This document shows positions 27,697-35,508 of a stretch of 64,000 nt of DNA, piece by piece. The notes below the pieces were generated by a model. That model did no database searches. It was not told the DNA's origin and worked only from the letters and a program-made list of their open reading frames with translations. The DNA comes from CAZPXZ01 sp965221505 (GTDB taxonomy: Bacteria > Pseudomonadota > Alphaproteobacteria > Rhodobacterales > CAZPXZ01): positions 496,001-560,000 of the forward strand of contig CBDCSI010000001.1 in NCBI GenBank assembly GCA_965221505.1. Direction: 5' to 3'. Position numbers and translations under genes: made by a program. Position 1 is the first letter of the stretch. The number at the start of each line of letters is the position of its first letter.

Positions 27697-27813
27697 ATCA
27701 TCGGCGACACCACAGTCGTCGTCCGGGAACGCGCCTTCGTCAACGACGTCGCGAAGACCAATTTCGCCGAGACCCTAAAGCAGCGAGGTCTCGGCAACGT
27801 GCGCAGCCTGTAG
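27697..27813 (+). pseudogene. C-terminal tail resembling a type III methyltransferase (Mod)
   Basis: Thirty-eight codons, in frame with the vapC remnant, encode VVVRERAFVNDVAKTNFAET then LKQRGLGNVRSL and a stop. The pattern (V-x-x-R-x-x-x-F-x-x-D-x-x-K-x-N, then a terminal V-R/K-S/T-L/I) resembles the extreme C-terminus of type III DNA methyltransferases. The identification is from pattern memory and short, so it is tentative. It gains weight from the type III Res N-terminus 1.7 kb downstream on the same strand. All catalytic methyltransferase motifs are missing. Confidence 0.45.
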
Positions 27814-27865
27814 TCTCCGCTTGCCCGGCGTGCGCCAAGGTGGGACGTGAGGAGGAGATCGGTCG

Positions 27866-28861
27866 ATGAAGCGGCAAGACCCTCTCTTGAAGATTCGGTT
27901 TGATGGGGATGCCGTTGGACCGGGGACCATCCCCTTGACTCAGCTGGTGCGCTTTCTGTCTCGCATGAACACGGCGTTGTATCGGGTGGGTCGGGTGCTT
28001 CGCGGCGAATCTGCGAGCCGGCGCAGGGGTGGACCGCCAAGGGGCGTCGAAGACAGCGTGAACCTTGCGCTCGTGTCGCTGGAGCCCGGAAGCGCGGCTG
28101 CGGTTCTCGGCTTCGAGCGCAGCAGACCGGATCCGGAGCTTCCCGGCATGGATGCAGGGGATGAGATATTCCGAGTGGCGATCGACGGCTTGACGGCGAT
28201 TCAAACGGAGGGAAGCACCGGACCTCTGCCGGCTGGCTACGACGCCGGCGTCCTGACGGCCTGGCGAGATGCCGGGAACGTGCTTGGGCAGGGGATCGAA
28301 AGGGTGTCGTTCAGTCTGGGGACTCGGAACAGTGCCGTCAAGGCATCCTTGACACAGGATGGGCTGGCTCGAATACGACAACGTATCCAAGAACCGCAAT
28401 CTAACGTTCGCACGATTGAAGGGCGGTTGCTCATGGCCGACTTCAACGAACAAGGCGCCCGATGCCGCGTTCACCCTTCCGCCGGAGAGCCGATCCTCTG
28501 TCAATTTGACGATACGCACAGGGATCAGGTACTCGAAAGCATTCTCGGCTATGTTCGTGTGGTCGGCAGGGCTACTGGAGATTCGTCTACCGGAAGGATA
28601 ACGATTGTCAGTATCCAGGATATCGAGCCCTTGGACGACAGAACGGAAGAGGGGGTCGACCAATTGCCTAAGGGAACAGCGGTCGGCTCCTCATTCTGGG
28701 CAACGCCGACCTTGGACGAATTAGCTGACTTACAGAACGTAAAACCGATAGAGGCGGCTCAAGAGCTATTCGGAACATGGCCCGGTGACGAAAATGACGG
28801 ATTCGAAGCATCGATCGTCGAGCTCCGGAACGCGCCTACCGGACCTGGCAGTCTCTCATGA
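27866..28861 (+). CDS. Uncharacterised 331-aa protein coupled to a PIN toxin gene
   Basis: No function is recognised. The protein is soluble: no signal peptide or membrane segment. The N-terminal third (LLKIRFDGDAVGPGTIPLTQLVRFLSRMNTALYRV) looks like a beta-strand pair and a long helix; the middle holds GTRNSAVKASLTQDGLARIRQRI and a well-structured segment VRTIEGRLLMADFNEQGARCRVHP that could form a small beta-barrel; the end is acidic. GAGGAG lies 9 bases before the ATG. The stop overlaps the PIN gene start as ATGA at 28858-28861. Similar long proteins next to PIN toxins exist in other bacteria as far as I recall. Tight coupling makes an antitoxin or toxin-regulating role plausible, which is inference. 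Confidence 0.8.
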   Translation: MKRQDPLLKIRFDGDAVGPGTIPLTQLVRFLSRMNTALYRVGRVLRGESASRRRGGPPRGVEDSVNLALVSLEPGSAAAVLGFERSRPDPELPGMDAGDEIFRVAIDGLTAIQTEGSTGPLPAGYDAGVLTAWRDAGNVLGQGIERVSFSLGTRNSAVKASLTQDGLARIRQRIQEPQSNVRTIEGRLLMADFNEQGARCRVHPSAGEPILCQFDDTHRDQVLESILGYVRVVGRATGDSSTGRITIVSIQDIEPLDDRTEEGVDQLPKGTAVGSSFWATPTLDELADLQNVKPIEAAQELFGTWPGDENDGFEASIVELRNAPTGPGSLS

Positions 28862-29283
28862 CACCAGCCGGTGTTCTACTGGACACGAACATTGTGTCCT
28901 ACTTGATGCGTGGAGGTCGAGAAGCGCAGGTATACGCTCCTCATGTGGAGCACCGTCTGCTCGCAATCTATTTCGTCACGGTCGGCGAACTGTACTTCGG
29001 TGCCGAGAGCGCAAGGTGGGGCGGGGAAAGACGAAGAACGCTTGACGCAATTCTCCGTCAATTTGTCGTGATTCCCTACGATAATGACATGGCTCGCTGC
29101 TATGGCCGATTGGTAGCAGAGCGGAAGAGGAATGGTAGGCCCGTTTCACTCAACGACGCCTGGATCGCAGCGTGCGCTGTACGGCATGCAATTCCGTTGA
29201 TCACTCATGATGCCCGCGATTTTTCCGGCATATCGGGTTTGCAAGTGATTACCGAATCTGTTCCGAACGCCAATGGCGGATAA
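28858..29283 (+). CDS. PIN-domain ribonuclease toxin, VapC-like
   Basis: A 141-aa PIN domain with the complete acidic set: Asp9 in VLLDTNIVSYLM, Glu44 in VGELYFGA, Asp100 in SLNDAWIAACA and Asp118 in LITHDARDFS. These coordinate the metal for RNA cleavage in VapC toxins. The frame is intact. Unlike usual vapBC pairs, the gene upstream is not a small VapB but the 331-aa protein, which it overlaps by 4 bases. It overlaps the HicB-like gene downstream by 11 bases. All three genes therefore look translationally linked. Local GC is lower than in the core regions, suggesting transfer. Confidence 0.92.
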   Translation: MTPAGVLLDTNIVSYLMRGGREAQVYAPHVEHRLLAIYFVTVGELYFGAESARWGGERRRTLDAILRQFVVIPYDNDMARCYGRLVAERKRNGRPVSLNDAWIAACAVRHAIPLITHDARDFSGISGLQVITESVPNANGG

Positions 29284-29557
29284 CGGGAAGACTCTCCGCA
29301 CGTTGTGCAAGTACGAAATCCTCCTCTGCTGGAGCGACGAGGATCGGGCGTTCGTTACCGAGGAACCGGATTTGCCCGGCTGCATGGCGCATGGCGACGA
29401 TCAGGAAACCGCGTTGCGGCACATCGAGGATACGATGCAATTCCGGATCGAGCGAGCGCAGGAGTTGGGGCGGCCGGTTCCGGAGCCGAAGGGTGAGCGG
29501 CTGGTGTTTTCGTCAGCGCCTGGCGCGGCGTCGAGGCCGAGAGACTTGTCGGCATGA
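29273..29557 (+). CDS. HicB-like antitoxin-fold protein
   Basis: A 94-aa protein whose residues 12-70 fit the HicB partial RNase H-like fold: YEILLCWSDEDRAFVTEEPDLPGCMAHGDDQ with the PDLPGC(M)AHG core, then helix EEALRHIEDTMQFRIERA-like and VPEPKG. No HicA is adjacent and no C-terminal DNA-binding domain is seen, so it is a solitary short HicB. It starts inside the end of the PIN gene (11-base overlap), and its stop overlaps the res start as ATGA at 29554-29557. The last 18 residues are low complexity. It may modulate expression of the operon rather than neutralise a toxin. Confidence 0.8.
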   Translation: MADNGKTLRTLCKYEILLCWSDEDRAFVTEEPDLPGCMAHGDDQETALRHIEDTMQFRIERAQELGRPVPEPKGERLVFSSAPGAASRPRDLSA

Positions 29558-29913
29558 TGAAGCTACGTGTCGAGCCGGACCTCGACTGTCAGCTTCAGGC
29601 CGCGGAAACCGTTCGCGACCTGTTCCGCGGCCAGGAGGTGTGCCGGACCGATTTCGCGTTGAAGCGGGAATCGTCCGATCAACAACAACGCATACTCGCT
29701 CTTGCCGAGAGCGATCTGGGCGTCGGCAATGGGCTGACGCTTGCTCGACGACGAGATTCTGGAGAATCATATCAATATCCGACTTCGCAATGGTGTGGCG
29801 CAGTCCGACGCGCTGGACTCTGGCGACTTCACCGTGAATTTGGAGACCGGTACCGGCAAGACCCTTGTTTGTCTGCGTACGATCGTCGAGCTGAATGAGC
29901 GTTACGGGTTCAC
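29554..29913 (+). pseudogene. Type III restriction enzyme Res subunit, frameshifted N-terminal fragment
   Basis: The first frame reads MKLRVEPDLDCQLQAAETVR, then DLFRGQEVCRTDF and AESDLGVGNGLT, the canonical opening of type III Res subunits. At about 29741 an extra T shifts the frame; the continuation, LLDDEILENHINIRLRNG to DFTVNLETGTGKTLVCLRTI and VELNERYGFT, is read from 29741 in the next frame and includes the Walker A motif ETGTGKT. Homology ends abruptly at about 29913. Intact Res proteins are about 850-1000 aa and follow with helicase motifs and a PD-ExK nuclease; none of that is present. The gene is clearly dead. Confidence 0.85.
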
Positions 29914-30051
29914 CATGACGCCGTCGATCGAGATCACGATCGCCGCGACATCCTTCGGCTCCGCCGCGAGCGATTCCTCACGTTCTCTCCGCCGGACCTC
30001 GGCCAGCACGTCGTCCTTCAGCCGAGCGAGAACCGGCACTATTGCTCGCAT
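29902..30051 (-). pseudogene. Possible transposase fragment abutting the Res remnant
   Basis: The minus strand reads LKDDVLAEVRRREREESLAA then VAAIVISIDGVMV and a stop. The SIDGVMV segment resembles the first catalytic-Asp motif of ISKra4-type transposases. The block is only about 50 codons, and the match is by eye, so confidence is low. If correct, it explains why Res homology stops here and why the ccoS frame runs on. Confidence 0.25.
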
Positions 30052-30397
30052 CGGATCGTTCGGTGTGGTGGAGGCCGGTCGCATCTCGCCGAGTGCGTTC
30101 GGCGCGAAAGCGTTGTTGCGATTCCCGCGATTCCACCGGTTCCCTCGTTGCGGACGAGGGCTTCGGCGAACCGCCAATCCGCGTTTCGGGCGGCACCGGT
30201 CCGTGGCGGGCCGCCGTCGCCGATTCGCCCGGGCCGTCGTCCGTTTCGGCCAGCGGCGCGTCCTCGTCGTGAAGGATCCGTTCCGCCGCGCCGTCGAGAT
30301 CCTCGTACTGGCCCTTGCGTAGCGTCCAGAAAAAGACCGCCAGCCCGAGAACGCCCAGGCCCAGCGAGAGCGGAATCAGGTAGAGGAAGCCGTCCAT
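29978..30397 (-). CDS. ccoS: cbb3 oxidase maturation protein CcoS with unusually long tail
   Basis: The first 52 residues are a typical CcoS/FixS: MDGFLYLIPLSLGLGVLGLA is a single membrane span, followed by FFWTLRKGQYEDLDGAAERIL, with the conserved GQYEDLDG block. CcoS is needed to insert heme and copper into CcoN. Usual length is 45-70 aa; this frame is 139 aa. The extra 70-80 residues are Arg/Ser/Thr-rich and run into the accessory island, so the original stop was probably lost when the island boundary formed. The gene overlaps the end of ccoI by 22 bases. Confidence 0.85.
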   Translation of the reverse strand: MDGFLYLIPLSLGLGVLGLAVFFWTLRKGQYEDLDGAAERILHDEDAPLAETDDGPGESATAARHGPVPPETRIGGSPKPSSATREPVESRESQQRFRAERTRRDATGLHHTERSDASNSAGSRSAEGRRAGRGPAERT

Positions 30398-32679
30398 CGA
30401 ATCGTTCGTCGTCGCGTAGGCGAGGGTCCGGCGCCGACCTCGAGGCGCAGAGCGTTGGCCACGACGACGAGGGAGGAGGAAGACATCGCAACCGCCGCAA
30501 AGAGCGGCGTCACCAGTCCAGCCGCGGCGAACGGCAAGGCGGCCGCGTTATACGCGATCGCGAAGGCGAAGTTCTGCCGCATCAGGCGTCTGGCGCGGCG
30601 CGCGATGCCGATCGCTTCCGGCACGGCCGTCAGGCTCTGCCGCAGGAAGACCAGATTCGCGGCCTGCCGGCCGATATCCGTGGCCTCTCCCGGCGCCATG
30701 GAAGCGTGCGCTCCGGCCAGGGCCGGCGCGTCGTTCAGTCCGTCGCCCACCATGAGGGGTTTTCGCCCCTCCCGGGCGAGGGATTCGATGCGCAGGATCT
30801 TGTCGCCAGGTCGAAGCTCGGCCGCGGCCTTCCCGATTCCGGTCCGTTCCGCGACCGAACGAACGGGGCCCGGGCGATCGCCGGAGAGAATCTCGGTCGG
30901 CAAGTTCATGCGCTCGAGCGACTCGACCGCGGCTCTGGCGCCCTCGCGCAACGGGCTCTCGAACCGGAAGGTCGCCACATGTGTGCCGTCGCGCGAGAGA
31001 ACCGCACTGGACAGCGCCGAATCGCTCCTCTCCGGTGCGGCGTCGGACGCCAGCGCCCACTCGGCCCGGCCCAGACGGAATCGCGCCCCGTCGATCCATG
31101 CCTCGATGCCGTCCCCGGGACGCTCCCGGACGCGAGTCGCCCGAGTCGGCGGGAGCCGTCCCGGTTCGGAGAGGATCGCTCGCGAGAACGGGTGGCGGGA
31201 GTGCGAGGCGAGCGCTTGCGCCAGGCACAGCGCCTCCGGCTCGATCCCGTCCGGTGCGGACAGCCGGGCGTTTCCGCAGGTCAGGACTCCGGTCTTGTCG
31301 AGGAGGACGGTGTCGACCTCCCCGAGCCGCTCCAGCGCTTCGCCGCCCTGCGCGAGGATTCCGCGCCGGTACAGGCGCCTTGCGGCGATGGCTTGCACCA
31401 TGGGCGCGGCGAGCCCGAGCGCGCAGGGGCAGGTGACGATCAGCACTGCGACGGCGACGGTGACCGCGTCGTGCACGCTGGCGCCGACGAGGAGCCAGCC
31501 GAGGGCGCTGAGGAGCGCGGCGAGGTGCACCACCGGCGCGTACAGGCGGGAGACGCGGTCGGCGGCGTGCCGGAACGACGCACGGCCCGTCTCCGCCGCC
31601 TCCACCTGCCGGGCGATTTCGGCCAGGAAGGAGTCCTCGGCGCGGCGGGAGACCTGCACCAGGATCGGCGCGTCCAGAATCCGCGTGCCGCCGAGGAGCG
31701 CACCGCCGGGTCCGACCGGCCGCGGCGCGCTCTCGCCGGTGACCAACGACGCGTCGACGCTCGAGCGGCCGCTGAGTACGCGCCCGTCGGCCGGAATTCG
31801 TTCGCCGGCGGCGATCCGGATCCGCATGCCCGGGGCGAGCTCCGCGACCGGTCGGAATGCCTCCGTGCCGTCCGTTCCCACGACCGTGGCTCCGCGCGGT
31901 TGCAACTTCCGAAGTCCCTCCGCGGCCGAGCGCACGCGGTTTCGCATCACGGCCTCCAGCGTCCTGCCGGCCAGCAGGAAGAACACCAGCGTCACCGCCG
32001 CGTCGAAATACGCGTGCTCGGCGCCGAGCGCGGTGTCGTACAAGCTCAGTCCGAAGGCCAGTAACACTCCGACGGAAATCGGCACGTCCATGTTCGTCCG
32101 GCCGCGGCGGAGCGCCGCGATCGCCGGGCGGAAGAACGGCATGCCGGAATAGGCGAGGACCGGCAGGGCGATCGCCGCCGAAATCCAGTGAAACAGCTCC
32201 CGGGTCTCCGGGTCGGCGCCCGACCAGACCGAGACCGAGAGAAGCATGACGTTGCCGGCTCCGAAACCGGCGACCGCGAGGGCCTTCAGGAGGCGCCCGA
32301 CTTCCCGACCGGCGTCACGCGGTTCGTCGGCGGGAAGATGCGCGTCGTAGCCGGCCCGCGAAAGCGCTTCGACGATCGGCGGCGTGCCGGGGTGCGACGC
32401 GGGCCAGCGCACGGCGACCCGGCGGGCGGTGAGATTGGCGCGCGCGCCGCTCACTCCGTTCACGCCGCGGAGAACTCGCTCGACGGTATGGAGGCAGGCG
32501 CCGCAATGCATGGACGGAACCGAGAGCGTGACCGTGCGATGCCCGCCGGCGTCGGTTCGGCAGGCCAACGCCAGCTCTTCGTCGCCGAGGCGGTTCGCAG
32601 CCGCGCGCGACCCGTATTCTGACGCGCCCGTGCGGTTGCGGGCGTCGGTGCGGGGTTCCGAACGGGAGGGCGCGGACAT
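30376..32679 (-). CDS. ccoI: cbb3 oxidase assembly copper P-type ATPase
   Basis: A 767-aa P1B-type ATPase that supplies copper for CcoN. The N-terminal heavy-metal domain has the copper motif MHCGAC (Cys59, Cys62). Eight membrane segments are expected, with the CPC transport motif at 417-419. TGES is at 314-317, the phosphorylated Asp461 lies in DKTGVLT, and MVGDGLNDAPAL is near the C-terminus. The usual motif is DKTGTLT; Val at the fifth position is unusual but the Asp is kept. The gene lies in the cbb3 cluster between a DUF2189 gene and ccoS, overlapping the latter by 22 bases. FixI/CcoI identity follows from sequence and context; a general CopA-type exporter is less likely. Confidence 0.92.
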   Translation of the reverse strand: MSAPSRSEPRTDARNRTGASEYGSRAAANRLGDEELALACRTDAGGHRTVTLSVPSMHCGACLHTVERVLRGVNGVSGARANLTARRVAVRWPASHPGTPPIVEALSRAGYDAHLPADEPRDAGREVGRLLKALAVAGFGAGNVMLLSVSVWSGADPETRELFHWISAAIALPVLAYSGMPFFRPAIAALRRGRTNMDVPISVGVLLAFGLSLYDTALGAEHAYFDAAVTLVFFLLAGRTLEAVMRNRVRSAAEGLRKLQPRGATVVGTDGTEAFRPVAELAPGMRIRIAAGERIPADGRVLSGRSSVDASLVTGESAPRPVGPGGALLGGTRILDAPILVQVSRRAEDSFLAEIARQVEAAETGRASFRHAADRVSRLYAPVVHLAALLSALGWLLVGASVHDAVTVAVAVLIVTCPCALGLAAPMVQAIAARRLYRRGILAQGGEALERLGEVDTVLLDKTGVLTCGNARLSAPDGIEPEALCLAQALASHSRHPFSRAILSEPGRLPPTRATRVRERPGDGIEAWIDGARFRLGRAEWALASDAAPERSDSALSSAVLSRDGTHVATFRFESPLREGARAAVESLERMNLPTEILSGDRPGPVRSVAERTGIGKAAAELRPGDKILRIESLAREGRKPLMVGDGLNDAPALAGAHASMAPGEATDIGRQAANLVFLRQSLTAVPEAIGIARRARRLMRQNFAFAIAYNAAALPFAAAGLVTPLFAAVAMSSSSLVVVANALRLEVGAGPSPTRRRTIRWTASST

Positions 32680-32697
32680 GGCCGCCGAAGCGATCCG

Positions 32698-33489
32698 TTA
32701 CTCCCGCATCGCGACCCAGGCGTGCCAGGTGGCATGGCCCAGAAGCGGGAAGACCACCAGGAGGCCGATCAGCGCCGTCCCGAATCCGATCGCGGTGAGA
32801 ACGAGCACGATCGCGCCCCAGGCGAGCATGACCGGAAGGTTGTGCCAGACCAGCGCCACGCTCGAACCCATCGCGGTGAGCGCGTCCGTGCGCCGGTCGA
32901 GAAGCATCGGGATCGCGAAGACGCTGACGGCGAAGGAGAAGGCCGCGAACAGGCCGCCGACCAGCGTTCCTACGCCGAGCAGGGCCCAACCCTGGCTGGT
33001 GGCGAACAGGATCTCGACGATGCGGTCGAGGCCCGGAAACCCCTGTACGCCGAAGAAGAGGGCGTAGAGCAGGACGGCGGCGCGCATCCACAGGAGCGCC
33101 AGGACCAGAAGCAGCACGCCGACGAACAGCACCTGCGCGCCGGACCGGGGCCGCACGGCGAACATGTCCGCGATCGAGACGGTCTCTCCGGCGGCCATGC
33201 GGCGGCTCTTTTCGTACAGGCCGATGGCGAGGAACGGGCCGACGACCGTGAACGCCGCGAGCGCCGGAAAGAGAATGAAATCGAGCGACGCCGCGTAGAT
33301 TCCGGAGACGGCGATCCCGAGCACCGCGAATACGAGGAATCCGTAGAGCAGGCTTCCGCCGGGGTTCCGGGAAAGGTCGCGCCAGCCCGCGCCGAGCCAG
33401 CGCATGGCGTCGGCCGGGCTCTTGCCGCGCCCGAGCCGGAGGCGGTCGGGATTCTCGGGCGGCTGCACGGGCGGAATTCGGTCGGTCAT
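32698..33489 (-). CDS. DUF2189 family integral membrane protein in the cbb3 cluster
   Basis: A 263-aa protein with about six hydrophobic segments after a proline-rich cytoplasmic N-terminus. GWRDLSRNPGGSLLYGFLVF opens the domain, and GLYEKSRRMAAGE, VFAIPMLLDRR and FPLLGHATWHAWVAM close it, which is the DUF2189 pattern. Its molecular function is unknown. Members often occur near cytochrome oxidase genes in alphaproteobacteria. Here it takes the place where ccoG and ccoH would normally stand. The ATG at 33489 was chosen; upstream residues in frame are shadow sequence from the neighbouring small gene. Confidence 0.85.
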   Translation of the reverse strand: MTDRIPPVQPPENPDRLRLGRGKSPADAMRWLGAGWRDLSRNPGGSLLYGFLVFAVLGIAVSGIYAASLDFILFPALAAFTVVGPFLAIGLYEKSRRMAAGETVSIADMFAVRPRSGAQVLFVGVLLLVLALLWMRAAVLLYALFFGVQGFPGLDRIVEILFATSQGWALLGVGTLVGGLFAAFSFAVSVFAIPMLLDRRTDALTAMGSSVALVWHNLPVMLAWGAIVLVLTAIGFGTALIGLLVVFPLLGHATWHAWVAMRE

Positions 33490-33509
33490 GATTCTCGCCT
33501 CCGGTCGGC

Positions 33510-33713
33510 TCAGCAGCCGGGCTTTGCGGCGCGGTACGGCGCCGCCTGTCCGGCGCTCGCCGGGTTGACGCATTCCGGCTGCGTGGACAGCGCCACATGG
33601 ACCAGGTGGGCGTTCGCCAGCAGGACGATCGCCGCCAGGGCGGCGGAGACGGCGATCGCCGCGGTCCGGACGCTCCACGCCTTCGAAGGGCGGTCGCCCG
33701 CGGCGGCGCTCAT
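33510..33713 (-). CDS. Small single-span membrane protein following ccoP
   Basis: A 67-aa protein with one membrane segment (AAIAVSAALAAIVLLANAHLVHVAL) and a periplasmic C-terminus containing TQPECV and PYRAAKPGC, with two cysteines that could pair. Its ATG overlaps the ccoP stop (TCATG on the plus strand at 33710-33714), so it is translationally coupled to the oxidase subunits. Similar small proteins accompany cbb3 operons in other alphaproteobacteria as far as I recall. It could be an oxidase-associated small subunit or an assembly helper; no function is proven. Confidence 0.75.
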   Translation of the reverse strand: MSAAAGDRPSKAWSVRTAAIAVSAALAAIVLLANAHLVHVALSTQPECVNPASAGQAAPYRAAKPGC

Positions 33714-34597
33714 GGCGCGGGGATCCGCCCGGCCAGATCCAGCACGTGGAAGGTCAGGATCCGCCGGTCGGCTTCCGTGAGCCGTCCGTCCCAGGACGGC
33801 ATCCACCCTTCCCGCCCATGCCAGACGGTGCGGAAGATCGCCTCCCGGTCGCTGCCGTAGAGCCAGGTTCCGTCCGTGAGGTCCGGGGCCCCGAACTCCG
33901 CCAGACCGGTCCCTGCGTCGCCGTGGCAGGTGGCGCAGTTCTCCGCGAAGGCCGCGGCGCCCGTCTCCCTCGTCTCCGGGTCCGTGGCGCCGGGGTCCTC
34001 GAGACCGGAAAGCGAGCGGACATGGGTCACGAGCGCGAGAACGGTGTCGCGATCGAGTATCCCGTCCTCGCCGAACGCCTGCATCACGCCCAGGCGGGTC
34101 TCCGGGTGCAGGGAGTTCACCCCGACGCGCAGGGTTTCGAGGATCTCCTCGGGCGAGCCGCCCCACTGCCACTTGTCGTTCGCCAAGTTGGGGAAGCCGG
34201 GCTGGCCGCTTCCGTCCCGCCCGTGGCAGGCGGAACAGTTCTCGGCGAACAGCATGGCGCCCGTAGCCCGCACGGCGCCGGCCAGTTCGGGATCCTCCGC
34301 CATCGCTTCGACCGGCATCGCCGAAACCCGATCTCTCCAGGCGCGCGGGTCCGCGTCTGCCGCCCGGATCGCCTCCCGCACGTCCGCCCCCTGGTCGTTG
34401 CCCAGGATTCCGCGGGTGAAGGTCGTGCCCAGCGGCCAGGCCGGCATGAGGACCCAGTAGACGACGGACACGACCGCGGCGAGGGCGAGGAAGAACCAGA
34501 CCGGCTTCGGCACCGGCGTGTTCAGTTCCAGAATGCCGTTCCACTCGTGACCGGTGGTCGTCCATCCGGTGTGCGAGTCGCGCTGGCCTATTGCCAT
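33710..34597 (-). CDS. ccoP: cbb3-type cytochrome c oxidase diheme subunit III
   Basis: A 295-aa membrane-anchored diheme cytochrome c that accepts electrons from the bc1 complex through soluble or membrane cytochrome c. The N-terminal FixP segment (TTTGHEWNGILELNTPVPKP) and one or two membrane spans (to about residue 56) precede two c-type heme sites: CSACH with Cys121, Cys124 and His125, and CATCH with Cys221, Cys224 and His225. Length matches other CcoP proteins (about 290-310 aa). The start lies inside the end of ccoQ. Confidence 0.95.
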   Translation of the reverse strand: MAIGQRDSHTGWTTTGHEWNGILELNTPVPKPVWFFLALAAVVSVVYWVLMPAWPLGTTFTRGILGNDQGADVREAIRAADADPRAWRDRVSAMPVEAMAEDPELAGAVRATGAMLFAENCSACHGRDGSGQPGFPNLANDKWQWGGSPEEILETLRVGVNSLHPETRLGVMQAFGEDGILDRDTVLALVTHVRSLSGLEDPGATDPETRETGAAAFAENCATCHGDAGTGLAEFGAPDLTDGTWLYGSDREAIFRTVWHGREGWMPSWDGRLTEADRRILTFHVLDLAGRIPAP

Positions 34598-34758
34598 GGC
34601 CGGTCCTCTCCCTCGAGAATGCTCTCAGCCGCGCGGTCGTGCTTCTTTTTCCGCCCCGGCCAGTAGGTCCACACGAGGATGGCGGCGGCGAGAGCCATGA
34701 AATAGAAGAGGCCGAACTGCTTGGCCATGCCGACCAGGAATTCGTGGTCCAGGGTCAC
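34588..34758 (-). CDS. ccoQ: cbb3-type cytochrome oxidase subunit IV
   Basis: A 56-aa subunit with GTG start at 34758 behind a GGAGGG ribosome-binding site. The sequence begins MTLDHEFLVGMAKQFGLFYF, spans the membrane once, and continues VWTYWPGRKKKHDRAAESIL to end in EGEDRPWQ; this is the classic FixQ pattern with the YWPGRKKK motif. It stabilises the CcoP-CcoNO complex. It lies between ccoO (3-base gap) and ccoP (10-base overlap). Confidence 0.93.
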   Translation of the reverse strand: MTLDHEFLVGMAKQFGLFYFMALAAAILVWTYWPGRKKKHDRAAESILEGEDRPWQ

Positions 34759-34761
34759 GGC

Positions 34762-35490
34762 TCATCCCTCCGGCGCGTCCGTTCGGTACGCCTTGTCCGT
34801 CAGCCGCCCGAGGATCTGCATGTAGGCGATGAGCGCGTCCATCTCGGTCAACCGCCCCGGGTCGCCGTCGAACGCGCGCACGCCGGTATCGTCGCCGTAA
34901 CGGTCGAACACGTCGAAGGAAGCGTCCGAATCCGGCGCCGATTGCGCCCAGGCGTCGATCGCGGCGTTCTCCACCATCTCCTCGGTGTAGGGCGTGCCGA
35001 GCCGGCGGAGCGCCTGGAGGTGCAGGCCGAGCGATTCGACCTCGAGTTCGTTGCGCAGGAGCCAGCCGTAGGCCGGCATCACGGAAGTCGGAACGACGGC
35101 GCGCGGATCCAGAAAATGCGTCAGGTGCCAGGCGTCGGAGTATTTGCCGCCGATTCGCGCGAGATCCGGCCCCGTTCGCTTGGAACCCCAGAGCATCGGC
35201 CGGTCGTATTGGGACTCCACGGCCAGAGAGTAGGGGCCGTAGCGTTCGACCTCGTCGCGCAGCGCGCGCACCATCTGCGAGTGGCAGGCGTAACAGCCCT
35301 CCCGGATGTAGACGTTGCGGCCGGCGAGTTCCAGCGGCGTGTAGACCCGCATGTCGGGATCCTCCTCCACCGTCTCGTCGATGGTGAAGAGGGGCGCGAT
35401 CTCGACCAGGCCTCCGACCGCGGAGACCAGGAGGATGCCGACCAGAAGCGCGATCGAGTTCCGCTCGAGTCGGTAGTGGAGGTTGAACAT
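34762..35490 (-). CDS. ccoO: cbb3-type cytochrome c oxidase monoheme subunit II
   Basis: A 242-aa membrane-anchored cytochrome c. The N-terminal anchor is at about residues 12-32, and the heme site is EGCYACHSQMVR with Cys66, Cys69 and His70. The following RYGPYSLAVESQYDRPMLWGSKRTGPDLARIGGKYSD and the Met-containing MPAYGWLL are conserved CcoO blocks; the latter probably gives the second axial ligand. It lies 18 bases after ccoN. Confidence 0.96.
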   Translation of the reverse strand: MFNLHYRLERNSIALLVGILLVSAVGGLVEIAPLFTIDETVEEDPDMRVYTPLELAGRNVYIREGCYACHSQMVRALRDEVERYGPYSLAVESQYDRPMLWGSKRTGPDLARIGGKYSDAWHLTHFLDPRAVVPTSVMPAYGWLLRNELEVESLGLHLQALRRLGTPYTEEMVENAAIDAWAQSAPDSDASFDVFDRYGDDTGVRAFDGDPGRLTEMDALIAYMQILGRLTDKAYRTDAPEG

Positions 35491-35508
35491 GTCCTTCGCC
35501 CTCCGGTC

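Noticed and set aside
27697..27813. Reading 27601-27813 as one intact small protein
   Set aside because: The frame has a TAG at codon 7, and the two halves resemble different families.
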